Part shown: piece by piece, positions 12,580-24,326 of the stretch
Position numbering within the stretch: position 1 is the first letter of the stretch
How the letters are laid out: each line of letters begins with the position of its first letter
Origin: Misgurnus anguillicaudatus
Taxonomy: Eukaryota; Chordata; Actinopteri; Cypriniformes; Cobitidae
Assembly: GCF_027580225.2 (NCBI RefSeq)
Contig: NC_073351.2
Span: 5,094,001-5,158,000, forward strand
DNA: 64,000 nt
Direction: 5' to 3'
Made by a program: the position numbers and the translations under genes
Notes under the pieces: generated by a model
Databases searched by the model: none
Seen by the model: only the letters and a program-made list of their open reading frames with translations
What the model was told of the DNA's origin: nothing

Positions 12580-12804
12580 CGTGGAAGCGTTTGTGTGACG
12601 TGGATAAAGTCAGGCAGGAGATTCAATCCATATGACGACTCATTTCAGCGATTCAGAGTCGACTGCCTACCTTAGAAGCCAATAACTTTATTAATCGTGC
12701 ACTTTTTGGTTCAACTACTTTGCATATTGTTTACATTGATGGACAGCTACATGACACACTGCAATACAGGCCAGTTTCGATTTTGGATCTGTGTCGCTCT
12801 TTAA

Positions 12805-15123
12805 AAGTAAACAGCGACTATATCAGTTTCGTTTAAATTCACTTTCTTAAAGTCTTAGAGTCTTGTTGCCACCTCCAAAACAGATTTTTAAGGCATTATT
12901 GAGTTCTGAATGGAGCTCCACACTAACTGACTTGTGAAAACTTTATCTTGCACCTTTTAGTTTGCATTGATGGACTGAATTTGTCAGTGCTTTGCATGCT
13001 CTCTTCCGTTCTGGCCCTTATCAGAGTCTCCGATATGGCTTTTAAAGCAAGGATCTATTTTCTCCATTCACAGCTGGACTTCTTTATCCTCCTCTTTGTC
13101 TCATTTGGGTCCCATCTGCAAGTTTTAACCAAACTATCATGCAAACTGTCAGCTGGGCTCCAACACAGAAGATTTGGATGTTTAATAACGTTACAGTTCT
13201 CTTCGGGCTTATTCTCCAAACCACACTGATGCTGTACATAAGCCATCAGTTACTTTCCAGACAGCATTGCAAATGAACAGATCGATATTTTGTGCTATAA
13301 CTTGTGTGCAAGTGTGTGTTTTCTTTCAGCAGAACTCCCCCATCATAACTTTCATCTTTCTTCAATCCTGTTTCTTTCATCTTCTCTCATCATGGTTGAA
13401 ATCATAACATCGGTTGTCTCTTTGATGTTTTCTCTGTTGATTCTAATGCACAATTATGCAGAAACCAGCATGAAAGTGAAAGCGTCTGCTGCCTTTGATT
13501 GTATTGTAAGTAGCAGGTTATGCAAAGACATGTCGTAAAGAAACATAAAGAAAGAAACATGCATTCTGTTTCTATTTTGGTATTTGGTCACACGAGGAAA
13601 ATGTTACTGCTCATGTCTCACATGTTCCTCTTTGAAGTAGTCGGAAGAATTAAAAATAGAGAAAGATGAGTCAATTGTTGACATACAGTGCAAGTTACAG
13701 GGCTATAAAAGTGTAGCTCAGATTATGATGAATCATTCTCGTTTATATCGAATTCTCTGAATTATTTGCTCGCTGTGTTATCAAAACAGCACACGGTTTG
13801 AGATGAGATGCAGGGTTTCTTCAGAAACTTTAGAGGATGTTTGATATCTGGGATCTTATTCTGAGGAAAATAATGAGAAGCAGAAGACTTCAGCTACAGC
13901 TCACCATTTCATATCATTGCTCTGAGAGACAACATGGATCTTATTTGTGACTTATCTGTACATTTTAACTTGAAGTATCCTTTTGAAATGTTCTTGCATG
14001 TCTCGCCATTGACGTCTAAACATTGCACAATGCCTTTGATGGTGTCAGAATTGAGTATGTGTGGGGAGAATTTTTTTTTCAAACTGGGGGGCACAGAATG
14101 GTGCCAGGAGGGGCCAATAAGTTTAAGTAGCTTACACAAACCTGTTGAAAATGAACACATTTTAATGCAAAAAATGATCACAAACAATCCTGGATGACAT
14201 GAATGTAAACACAACTATTTTTTTGGCCTGCAGATCTGACAGACAGAGCATCTACTGAGATGAACACTGCTATCTTTTTGGTCTCGGCTAAAGCGCTTTT
14301 TCCTGTTACATTCTGAGAATTTGTACCATTGAAAGCGCTGAGCTGTATCCTGTGCATGTTTCTGATGTCACAGATACATTTAGACTAACACACATGCATT
14401 ATACTCCGGAAATGTTTGACATATAATAATAATAATAATGCCCTTAAGATTTGGATAGATTTTAGGCGTGTAATGGGTGTTTAGTTATAGAATGGGAGGG
14501 GAAAACCAAAAGGACTAAAAACTGAACAATATGACTCATAAATGTGTCCTGTTCGTCTGCTGTGTTATGTATTTTACAGACTGCTGGTCTTATCTTAGAA
14601 GTCTGGGTGTGTGTTTATCCTGACCGACATTCCTGTTGTATTTCTGTGACTGGAACAATTTGGACATGTGGGGTCAAACTGCTGGAAACAGCATGAGAGA
14701 GGACAAAGCTATGAGACGGTGTGGGAATCTGTAAAAACAGCTTGAGTCTTGCCCAACATTATTCTTGGTTTTGCACCGAAACCTCATTAGGCAATTCTGC
14801 AGTAAATGTTGCAAACCATATCTGAGCAATGCCATGTTTCTCAAAACTTAAAATGGGTATAAATGCATTCTGATGAGTAATGTTGGTTAGTCAAAACACT
14901 GTTCAATAGTCTCAATACAGCCATGCTAATATGATATAGCAACCACGTTGGTGTAAAACATCACTGTGTTTTACCCAACGTGTTAGAGACGGTGTCTTCT
15001 AGTGGAAGGAAAGCAAAAGTTCACCCATCAATAACATTATAACATTCTGCATGTCCTATTATGCACAGACAAACAAAATCAACAGAAGACTCCATGCAAA
15101 ATATAAAAGATTTTCAGAGCTTT
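12805..15123. other. Intergenic stretch without recognised features
   Basis: AT-rich sequence with short random open frames on both strands and a short (TAA)n tract near 14427. No gene, clear repeat ends or RNA gene was recognised. Confidence 0.5.
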
Positions 15124-15127
15124 TTAA

Positions 15128-15487
15128 AGGTGCAGTGTGTAATTTTTTTGAAGGATCTCTTGACAGAAATGCTAAATAATAAACAAAACTATATTATCAG
15201 TGGTGTATAAAAACCTTTTTATAATGAACCGTTATGTTTTTATGAGACGTTTTTATCACATACATAGATGGTCCTCTTACATGGAAGCCGCCATTTTGTG
15301 CCGCCATGTTTCTACAGAAGCCCTTAATGGACAAACTTTTTTTTACTAAACTGTCTCCGACGATGACCTGTTTGGTACCGTAGCTTCTCTATGTGTTTCA
15401 AAAGCGAGGGGTGAGCAGTGGACTGAGCCACTGGTTGCGATTCGCAACCTCACCACCGGATGCCGCTAAAATTTAAACACTGCATCT
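15128..15487. mobile_element. TTAA MITE (AGGTGCAGTGTGT ends)
   Basis: Flanked by TTAA at 15124-15127 and 15488-15491. The left end AGGTGCAGTGTGTAATTTTT is mirrored at the right by AAATTTAAACACTGCATCT. The internal sequence includes GCCGCCATTTTGTGCCGCCATG. It is non-coding and 360 bp. A related right-end segment occurs near 30650-30770. Confidence 0.8.
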
Positions 15488-15524
15488 TTAATGTTTATTA
15501 GCCAAGGTTTTATTTAGTCCAAAA

Positions 15525-15982
15525 CAGGGGTGGCTGGTGACATCTTTTTTCGAGGGCACACAATGCAAATTTCGTCACAACATGTGTATAGCCCGTCATG
15601 TGTGTGGTTCGTAATTTCAAAATATGTGTTCTACGCATCAAGTAATCCTATGTGCATTAGGTGTCAAAATAAGTGCCTGCTGCAGACGCGTCTAAACGGG
15701 TTTATGATAAAAGAGACGCTCGCGTTTGCCAGATACTCGCATAATCTCATGCATAATCAAAGTTTGCTGTTAAGTTAGTGTCTTGCGTGTATCTTGTGAA
15801 CATGACATCTCTTTTATCATAAACGGTTTTGACGCGTGTGCAGCAGGCACTTATTTTGACAAAACACGTCATGTACATGGTTCACATGACACATATTTTG
15901 AAAACACAAGCAACACACATGACACTCCAAACACTTATTTTGAATTTGCGCCCCTCGGATGAGCAGTCAAGAGCCGCCGCTG
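15525..15982. mobile_element. Palindromic hAT MITE with perfect 8-bp target duplication
   Basis: Flanked by GTCCAAAA at 15517-15524 and 15983-15990. The ends are CAGGGGTGGCTGG and the imperfect complement CCGCCGCTG. The two halves are inverted copies of each other: CAGACGCGTCTAAACGGG on the left and a diverged GACGCGTGTGCAGCAGG segment on the right; TTTATCATAAACGG and TTTATGATAAAAGAGA; and repeated CACTTATTTTGACA blocks. A further copy, interrupted by another hAT, lies at about 22980-24050. Confidence 0.85.
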
Positions 15983-16952
15983 GTCCAAAATTATTATTAA
16001 CTTGTAAGTTGTTACCTTGATTTATAATAATAGAATAAAATAAAATATATTATCTAAGATATATTAGACAAAAAATATTTAACGAAATTCAATTCTAGCT
16101 ATAATTTCTGTGTTTTTCATTTTTTTAAATATCTCATGCAGATGGGGTCTGTAAGGTCCCACGGTAAGTTGTGAAAAGAAGCGTCTCCCCCGAGGCGGCA
16201 TTGTTTCCAGTGTTCCTTTAAATATTAAGCATCATTAAGCCCGTTGTAGGCTACTTGTCTGGGACACTCTGGTCGTCTCTTAGAGGTGCTTCACACCACA
16301 GTGTCACGTTGCCTATAGTGTTACAACTATCAGCTGTCCGCAAGCAAGAGCCTGTAACAGAGATACGGACGCCACGCTTTTCATCCACTGATCTCTGTCA
16401 CGCACTGAAATGATAGCCAAATATGATGGAGCTGATAATCATTTGATACTCGGCGTCTTGGAAAATTGTGTTCTGCATGTGTTCAAACAACGCAGGTGAG
16501 ATGTCTCATTCGTCCACGGTGTCCTTCAAGCCATGCGGTTACCAAAGAGTCCCCGTGTCATTGATATAGAGTTTGTGTCAGGCTGAACTCATGATACGAC
16601 TCGTGGGATGCTTCTCATTGATAAAACATTTTCCTCATCCACTTTAGTACAGGGTGTCTGCTATAGACCAGCTGGATCTTCTCCAAAACCCATAGAGACT
16701 TCGCCTGCCTACATAGACAACTGAACCTGTACAATCTGACACACTTTACAGTGCATACACAACTTGGATTTTCATACAAAAATTAAAATGAAATTGATTT
16801 TTGTTTTCCAGTTCCAAGTTCCTAAATCAAGATATATGTACTTTGGCCTAAAGATATTAAGTTTTCTAAAAGTTTAGTTCAGAAACTTGAATTACCTACT
16901 TGAAGTTTTTTTTCCAGAAAACAGACTGGATTTTGCATCTCAAGTGTAGGCC

Positions 16953-17431
16953 TACTCTAAAAATGCTGGGTTATTTTCAACTCAGCATTGAGACAAAAAG
17001 GGACGAACCAAACCAATTGGGTTGTAATTTAACCTATGCTTTGTTATTTTAACCCATTGTTGGGCTTTCTGGTCTTGAAAATGAGGTGTGTTCAGGCGCA
17101 TTGTTTGCGCATTGCTATTTTGAGGCAACTAAAATAGACTACACCATTGACCAACTATAACCTGGTCTAAAGTCAATGGCGCAATATTTGCTTTTGCTAT
17201 TTAAAGAGCGCGTTAATAATATGCACACACTCTTGCTTATTACACACTGGGTTATTTTTAACCTAACACTGGGTAGATATTGGATTGAACACATGTTGGG
17301 TTAATTCATAAACCTATGCATGAACTATTGCAATGCAATGCTGGGTATAGGTTTATGTATTAACCCAACATCTGTTCTGCCCAATATCTACCCAGTGTTA
17401 GGTCAAAAATAACCCAGCAGAATTTAGAGTG
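16953..17431. mobile_element. MITE of the CTCTAAAAATGCTGGGTTA family, containing a foreign insert
   Basis: The left end TACTCTAAAAATGCTGGGTTA and right end TAACCCAGCAGAATTTAGAGTG are inverted. The internal part is itself palindromic (ACACTGGGTAGATATTGG and its complement around a centre near 17320). About 150 bases at 17080-17230 match, in inverse orientation, sequence at 19160-19290 (GCGCATTG, TTTTGAGGCAACTAAAATAGACTACACCATT), so another repeat is inserted. Confidence 0.7.
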
Positions 17432-17439
17432 CACATGGA

Positions 17440-19080
17440 TGCGCAGCAACACACACACATTTTTAAATATGAAAAATTAAAGGATTGAATGTGAAAGATT
17501 ATTATTGAGTCTCTTTGACATAAATGAGGATTGATTATGAGATGTTAGAATACTGGTAAGTAATTAAATGTTTTGCTTCAAACAAATGCAAATATTGCAT
17601 CTTTTATTAAATGTTTTTTTATGCTACCCCACGGATTTATTTTTTATGATGACTTTGTATCTGTGGATATAGTGAGATGAGAAGTAATTATTAAGTAATG
17701 CTTTTTTAAAAAAAAGAATCAGGGCGCTGTTTCGGCTCTCCACAAGTTTGTAAATTCTTTATCTCCTGTTTGTTACAATAAAGTATTTTTAGAAACCTTT
17801 TCTTGCATATTTGTAAATTATTCTTTGAGATTACACTGATCATTGATCACTGCTATTTTTACTTTTATGACTGAAAGAAAACGACTTTTAAAGAGAACCA
17901 AAGATTTTAATACAAAAAAATAAAAATGTTAATACAAATAAAAACAACACAAATTTTTTAATATCAATCTTAAACTGGGGCGAGCCAACTGGCTTTTAAA
18001 GGGGGCTTTTAAAGAGAGCTTAGACTTGGTTTATTGCACGCTACGCCCAAAACACACCCATTACTCATTAGGAGAATAGGAACAACCCTTTTAGACTGTG
18101 CTTGGTGCATAGACCATTTGTTAAATTAGCAAAGGTGAATTCGGACACACCCTTTCAGAATGTGCGGCGTGCGCTTTAGACAAAGGGCCCTATTTTAACG
18201 ATCTAAGCGCATTGTCTAAAGCGCACAGCGCAACGTCTAAATGGGCGTGTCTCGGCGCACAAACCATTTTTTCCGTCGTTAAATTAAAAGTTTTAATTTG
18301 GTTTGTGCGCCGAGCACATGGTCGAAAAGGGTTGTTCCTTTTTTTTAATGAGTAATGGGAGTATTTTGGGCGTAACATGCAATAAACCAATGAGAGTCTC
18401 AGCTCTCATCCCCTTTACAAGCCAGTTGCGCTGGCGCTATGTCTAATCCCTATTTAGATGACGGACTTTGTGGAAAACTGAAAAACTAAGTGGAGGTAGA
18501 AGATCCCCAGTTTAAGATTAATGTTAAATAATTGTGTTGTTTTTCACTTGTATTGAAATTGTTATTTTTTCATTAAAACCTTTAAAAGCCATTTTCTTTT
18601 AGTCATGGAAGTAAAAAGCAGGCTTGTAATTGCTTTAAATGTATAGCTATCCAATATCATCAAAACATAATTTACAAGTATGTAAGAAAAGGTTTGTACT
18701 GTAAAAATACTTTATTTGTAACAAACAGGAGATAAAGAATTTACAAACGGCTCTCTGCAAGGTTCAGCACTTGGACAGCGTCAGGTTTTTTTTAAGCATT
18801 ACTTAAAAATGTTTCTCATCTCACCATATACACAGGTACAGAGTCATCATATACAATAAATCCGTGAGGTAGCATTTTAAACATTTAAAAACAGATCCAT
18901 TTATTTAAAGCAAAGCATTTATTTACTTACCAGGGTGCAGGTGAAGCAGCTCTTTGTGCCTTCTAACATCTCATAATCAATCCTCATTTATGTCCAAGAG
19001 ACTCAATAATAATCTTTTACATTCAATCCTTTAATCTTTCATATTTAAAAGCGTTTTTGTGCTGCTGCGCATTCGTGTTA
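17440..19080. repeat. Pair of inverted copies of one repeat, about 0.7-0.9 kb each
   Basis: The left copy (17440-18180) and right copy (18190-19080) run head to head. Landmarks found in both, in opposite orientation, are GATTATTATTGAGTCTC, AATGAGGATTGATTATGAGATGTTAGAA, TAAATTCTTTATCTCCTGTTTGTTACAA.TAAAGTATTTTTA, TTAATAT.AATCTTAAACTGGG and TGGGCGTA.CATGCAATAAACCAA (as related forms). Divergence is substantial, so they may be independent insertions of the same element. Confidence 0.75.
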
Positions 19081-19625
19081 AGCAAACCCGCGTTGTCGTC
19101 CCGTTTAGGGCTCTTTAAATAAAAATATATATATATTGCGCCATGGACTTTAGACTTTAGAGCAGGTTTTTGTTGGTTAATGGTGTAGTCTATTTTAGTT
19201 GCCTCAAAATAGCAACGCGCCAACAATGCGCCTGAACACACCTCCTTTTCAGACCAGAACACCCATGGGCGCAAAAGGGGGCGCAAACGCATTTGCCATT
19301 TAAACAACGCGGCGCTAAACGTGAAAATTATAATTGCACAGGGTGGAAACTAGCAAAAGACACTTGCGTCGCGCATAAGATGGATAATATAGCACAATGT
19401 CTCTAGATCAGGGGTGGTCATTCCTGGTCCTGGAGGGCCACTGTCCTGCAAAGTTTAGCTCCAACCCTAATCAAACACACCTGAAATCCTAATCAAAGGC
19501 TTCAGTATGACTTGGAAATGACAATCAGGTATGGTTGATAAGGGTTGGAGCTAAACTTTGCAGGACAGCGGCCCTCCCGGACCAGGAATTACCACCCCTG
19601 CTTTAAATCATTAAAATAGGGCCCT
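18184..19625. mobile_element. Transposon with AGGGCCCTATTTTAA inverted ends
   Basis: AGGGCCCTATTTTAA at 18184-18198 is exactly complemented by TTAAAATAGGGCCCT at 19611-19625. The interior is non-coding. A smaller hAT MITE (19409-19600) is inserted close to the right end. No clear target duplication flanks the outer ends. Frames read from it, such as the - strand frame at 19023-19307, look like repeat read-through rather than genes. Confidence 0.7.
19409..19600. mobile_element. Short hAT MITE (CAGGGGTGG...CCACCCCTG)
   Basis: 192 bp with near-palindromic ends: GTCATTCCTGGTCCTGGAGGG against CCCTCCCGGACCAGGAATTA, and GCAAAGTTTAGCTCCAACCC against GGGTTGGAGCTAAACTTTGC. Flanks CTCTAGAT (19401-19408) and CTTTAAAT (19601-19608) agree at 6 of 8 positions, consistent with a decayed hAT target duplication. 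Confidence 0.85.
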
Positions 19626-22600
19626 ACTTGCTGAATTAAGTTGGAGATACTTTAAATTTTAAATTGATTTAACTTTAAATAATTTGTAATATAAATTGAT
19701 CTGTTCAACATCTCAATTTATTTAACCAAGTTACTTTTAATGTTATAAATAGCAATATAACTCAAAATAAACTTGATTCTCCACATAAACACACACAAAA
19801 CTGTCAGTACATGTCCATGTAAGTAAACACTGATCACCTGAACGATGAATTCACAAAATTATTATTTACAACAAAACAACATCAACAACAACAATATAAG
19901 AGCTTAAACCTCTATGAAATTTTATTAACAAATATTTAGTTAAAGTTCAGTTCCTTTTCTGTGAAAAAGCTTAAATAATCAAATATTCAAGCACATGGGA
20001 TTATGGGTATTCCTTAAAATTATCAGGACATGTTGTAAGTTCATTTCACTTGAATGTTTTGGTTTAATGGATTTTATACACTTAAAGGTTAAATGAACTA
20101 AGATTTGCAAAACAAATCAAGTAAAACAGTGTACAGACATTACATAGCACACAGAAATACCTCAATCTTATTATAAATGAATATTTTGAATATTTGTATC
20201 AAAATACCAAAAAAAGAGTATACTTCTAGTATTTTAGTATTAAATAAAAGAAAGTTTTCATAAGTTATCCGTTTGTTTGTCATCTTAAATGGATTTTTTT
20301 TACGATTCCCCATTAATTTAGCATACTTTTAATACCAATATCTGTCCAAAACACAATTTCTTAATACACTTAAATGTCAGTATTTTGCTCACTTGGTTTC
20401 AGAACAGAATCTCTGAGTATTTTTCATACAAACAAGTTGTTTAATGGGGGGATGGTTAAAAATTCATTGACCTCATTCACATTATCACAAACAACAGATG
20501 TTGCATTATGAAGAGGGGGGGGGGGGGTGCTGAACATCCAGCTAAGGCAAAGCATCACTTGTTATTATTATTGCCATGTAGTGAGTATTATTAAAGCTGG
20601 GCTTTATTTACTTGAGCCGGTAAGCAACACTACTGTTGCAATGCATTACAATCACATTGCATTGCCCACATCTTAACATTATGGATGAATGAGCAACTTT
20701 CACTCAGATTTTATTCACAAAACGTAAAACGCTCTTTAAAAAAAAACATTTTTAACCGATACACTTGAGTTTGTCTTCATACATGCTCTTACAAAACAAT
20801 TATTATGGTGCAAATTGTTCAAGTGGTAAATTTTTTATTCAGAAACGTTAACCGCTTCCTAAATGACAACAAAGCAACAGACAAAAACAAACAAGTATAT
20901 TAAAAGCATTTTTGGTTTGGAAGTGAGTTGCAAGCCAAATCCTTTCATTCTCCCTAACATCATGAGTTATGTTAAGCGTTGGCACACATTGTCTCTCTAA
21001 CTCTTTGTGTTTGTGTGAACTCTTTTTTTAAACAAAGACGCTTAAGTGTTGCTAATTCTGTAAGCATCTATAATAGTGAATACCAGTGATATCATTTCCT
21101 GTTGCAGTTTTTATAAATAGAGTATTGTTACTAATGACATTGTTCATACTAACAAAATACTAACCAACCCACAACACCACAATGTTCTTATTCATGTCTA
21201 TATTTCATCAACATAGACATTTAAACCAAATGTTTGTCTTTGGGACTACAGAGATTACCGAAATGGAAAATTGCAAGATTTCTATAAAGCTTTACTGTCA
21301 GTGAGTGGTTAGATGTTCAAATTCAGCAGATTTGTCCAGCAGCGGAAACGCACAAGCGTGATTTTAAGAGACGCTGTAGTCAGCTGTCTCACTGGGGTTA
21401 CTGGGAGGGAATTATTATCACTGTGCTAGGAAAGGGAGGATTCGGAGAGACAAACCTGACATTATGACAAGCCCAAACAGGACGTTCCTTTGTGACATCA
21501 TCACTTATGCTCCTCCCAATGAGCTCACTGCAACGGCTGATGGTGTTTTCCAGCTGTGAACCGTAAATCTACAAACTGCCTGACAACATCTGTGAAATAA
21601 AAACAACAGTGAGTGTCATGGACTTTGATTCCTATAATGTGTTATTAATGGAAGATCCCTGCGCTATTCCCATCATAATCCTTTAAAAAAATAACAACAA
21701 CATTAATGAGAAACAAAAAATGGAAGTCCTCTGAATTTAAAAGCACAAGTCATACGATAATGAAAATTAGTAATCATCTACGTTATTAACCTGATGATGA
21801 AAATAAATTTGTCTGTTTGGGTGAATTATGCATTTGTATGTTAAGTTACATAGAAAACTGCCAATGTGCATTAAAAACAAAATAAAGACTGTTATTATGT
21901 TACAACTATCTGCAATTTCTGTCAATGACTGTGTTTACAGATCAGAATGTTCAAAGTCAAACCTGTGTGTCCACATTTGTGCATCTCAGTATCAAGAAAA
22001 CAAATGAATCATGAGTTGTTTAATATTTGTTTTGGCGGTGTCATGAATAAATGAAATTATACTGAAGAGTGCATTGTGCTGATAAACTTTAAAGAAATGT
22101 CATCATGCAATGTGTTGTTGTTTATCAGACTGTGTGGTTCAATAATGATCCTTTAACATCCACACAACTCTTTCTGTTGCACAAACATGTTCGACAAACT
22201 TCTATGAAGGTAAGAAAGTGTTGAGACTGAAAGTCTGGCATCAACTCTTTTCATGCCCTTAGGTTTACAAGTCTTTGATCAGATATGATATCAGGTGTTG
22301 GGATATTTAAGGGTTGGGATAAGATGAACATCACAGAAGGGATTTCTTTCTGATGATATCTCATCTGTCTGATCTTTACAATACAAATGGTATGTAGGCC
22401 AGCCATGCTTCAGCATGTTTTGGTGTCTACTTTTCTCTCTCTTTGTAATAAATGCAGATTCTGTATCTGATATACAACATCTGTTATATTACTACTGTCT
22501 ATTGTCTTCTTTTGGATAGACATCACAGTGGATGAGACAGAACTACATGATATTTTGCTATGATGTCTTATAAACACACCTGACAATAAAAAGTACAACA

Positions 22601-22975
22601 GTGTCTGAGAAAATACTTCTGTTAGTTTTAGTTATGTTTTTATCATTTAAAACATATTGATCCTAATAATTTAAAGAAAAGCAATGCACATGAACTTCTT
22701 TGTATTTGATATTTCACGCCACATGGAGGCTGACGCTCATGTTTGTGTAAATCCTGATGGTGTTCATGTGACCCCAGCATGATTTAAGAACGTTTCAAAG
22801 AGCATATTGTGCGCAAGCAGGGAAATCTGACCTTTCATACAGATGATAGCATGGTCAGTATTACAAATAAACATTTGATAATGTTAAATCTCAAATATTT
22901 ATTTACTTTATGCACATGACTTTTAAAAATCTTACAATTTTGTTTATTCCAATGTTTAAATTGGACAGATTACAG
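19626..22975. other. Intergenic stretch, no gene recognised
   Basis: AT-rich, with a poly-G tract at about 20515-20527. There are no long frames, and no transposon ends were recognised. A sequence near 21490-21610 with several CTCCTCCC/CACTGC motifs and AAATAAA stands out slightly in composition, but no transcript structure could be supported. Confidence 0.5.
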
Positions 22976-23228
22976 CATGAGATTATGTGAGTATCTGACA
23001 AACACGAGCATAAACCCTTTAGACGCGTCTGCTAGTGTTGTAGTTCTCGAGACCGGTCTCAAGACCACTTTTTAAAGGTCTTGGTCTCGTCTCGGAATCA
23101 ACCGCATTTTTACTCGGTCTCGTCTCTCAGTCTCAGACAAAGAGGACTCGGAATTTTATTTCAAGACCGGTCAAGACCACAACTGATGGCACATCACAAA
23201 TTTATTTATCATTCACTTTATGCAGTTT

Positions 23229-23411
23229 TTTTTGGGTCATTTTGCCTTTATTGATAGACAGTAGATTTTAGAGACGACAGGAAAGTAGAGGGTGGAGAGA
23301 GAGGTATGGGATCGGCAAAGGACCTCTAGCCGGGATTCAAACTCGGGTCGCTGGAAGTGCATTTGCACCATATGTCGGAGCGCTGCCCACTACACCATCG
23401 GCTCCGACCAT
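23229..23411 (-). mobile_element. tRNA-derived SINE
   Basis: Read on the - strand, a tRNA-like head contains an A-box-like GGTGTAGTGGGCAG and a B-box-like GAGTTTGAATCCCGG, followed by a non-tRNA body. It is flanked by a 12-bp direct repeat TTTATGCAGTTT at 23217-23228 and 23412-23423, the mark of LINE-mediated insertion. It lies inside the hAT element. It is a SINE rather than a functional tRNA gene because no cloverleaf or acceptor stem is completed. Confidence 0.82.
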
Positions 23412-23672
23412 TTTATGCAGTTTATTCAGGTTTGGCATATGATGTTGGCATTGTTTAAGCGTTGTTTAAGTTTCTCCCAATGACAATTTTTCTAATTTTA
23501 TTACTAAAAACACCTGTATTGTATTTAGTGGATGGCAAGCCATGGATAGACAGTTCAGAATAAATGGTTGATTTCAGCTCTTTAGTGTTTGTTCACTTTT
23601 ATTTGCTTATAGACAAAGATAAATTCTCACATATCTGCAATACCTTTGATTAATTTATCAACTTCTCTGATG

Positions 23673-23673
<1 letters not shown>

Positions 23674-23742
<69 letters not shown>
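23674..23742. repeat. (CA)n microsatellite
   Basis: An uninterrupted CA dinucleotide run of about 34 units inside the hAT element. Confidence 0.98.
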
Positions 23743-23744
<2 letters not shown>

Positions 23745-23879
23745 AGTGCCTAATCATATGCATATTCCACATTTTATAAGTGTTTTAATGCAGTGACTTG
23801 CACTGGTCTTGGTCTTGACTTGGTCTCGGCCTGTCTTGGTCATGACTTGCTCTCGGTTTAGGTGGTCTTGACTACAACA

Positions 23880-24053
23880 CTAGTGTCTGCAACAGGCACT
23901 TATTTTGACAAGACTCGTGATGCATATAGGTTCACTCGACGTGCCAAGCACATATTTTGAAATTACAAACCACACACATGATGGGCAACATACATGTTGT
24001 GACGAACTTTGCATCATGCGCACTCGAAAAAAGAAGTCACCGGCTGCCACTGA
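23880..24053. mobile_element. Right half of an interrupted palindromic hAT MITE
   Basis: Matches the family at 15525-15982: CAGGCACTTATTTTGACA, CATATTTTGAAAT, ACACACATGA, ACATGTTGTGACGAA, and the end CTCGAAAAAAGAAGTCACCGGCTGCCACTG. The left part (about 22975-23033, CATGAGATTATG, TTTAGACGCGTCTGC) lies across the inserted TAGTGTTGTAGT element. Confidence 0.7.
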
Positions 24054-24106
24054 TTATTAGTGCTCTATATGGGATCAGATGTCAATATTAGTCAGTATGG
24101 TCAGTA

Positions 24107-24326
24107 TGGGGTCAATCCTAGTCCTGGACTAAAATGCAAGTTTGAGTTGCCTTAATTTCAAAACACCTAACATATTTGAACATATATAAGTGCCATTGTT
24201 TTGTGTCAAGATGCACACCAATATTGTTTATTTGTAAGGTATGTTTGTAAAAACTACATAAAAGTCCTAATATAACTAAGGCCTAGTCCTGGATTAATCT
24301 TAACCCTGTCTGGGAAACCACCCCTA
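24107..24326. mobile_element. hAT-like MITE (CCTAGTCCTGGACTAAAATGC family), copy 1
   Basis: The ends GGGGTCAATCCTAGTCC and GGGAAACCACCCCT, and the body (TCCTGGACTAAAATG, ACAAAACAATGGCACT-like, CTTAGTTATATTAGGACTT), are shared with the copy at 39012-39244 in the opposite sense. Non-coding. Confidence 0.65.

Larger units (their letters stand above)
11219..12800. mobile_element. TTAA-flanked DNA transposon with internal tandem repeats and a nested MITE
   Basis: The element is bounded by TTAA at 11215-11218 and 12801-12804. Its ends begin AGAGC and finish GCTCT, with weaker similarity further in. A TTAA duplication is characteristic of piggyBac and Kolobok transposons. It contains tandem repeats (11567-11915), a CTCTGATTGGTCAACAGACAGAG stretch near 11430, and an inserted MITE at 12261-12579. 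No transposase frame is present, so it is a non-autonomous or decayed copy. Confidence 0.6.
23034..23879. mobile_element. hAT element with TAGTGTTGTAGT ends, carrying a SINE and a CA microsatellite
   Basis: The left end TAGTGTTGTAGTTCTCGAGACC is matched by the right end GGTGGTCTTGACTACAACACTA. The flanks GCGTCTGC and GTGTCTGC agree at 7 of 8 bases, a hAT-size target duplication. The interior repeats GGTCTTGGTCTCG-like motifs. The element is inserted into an older copy of the 15525-15982 palindromic family, whose CAGGCACTTATTTTGACA segment resumes just downstream. Confidence 0.8.

Noticed and set aside
19023..19307. 94-codon - strand frame
   Set aside because: It is read-through of a dispersed repeat that also occurs inverted at 17080-17230, with no protein features.
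23229..23411. Possible tRNA gene
   Set aside because: Only A- and B-box-like blocks remain, without a complete cloverleaf; the 12-bp target duplication and non-tRNA body make it a SINE.
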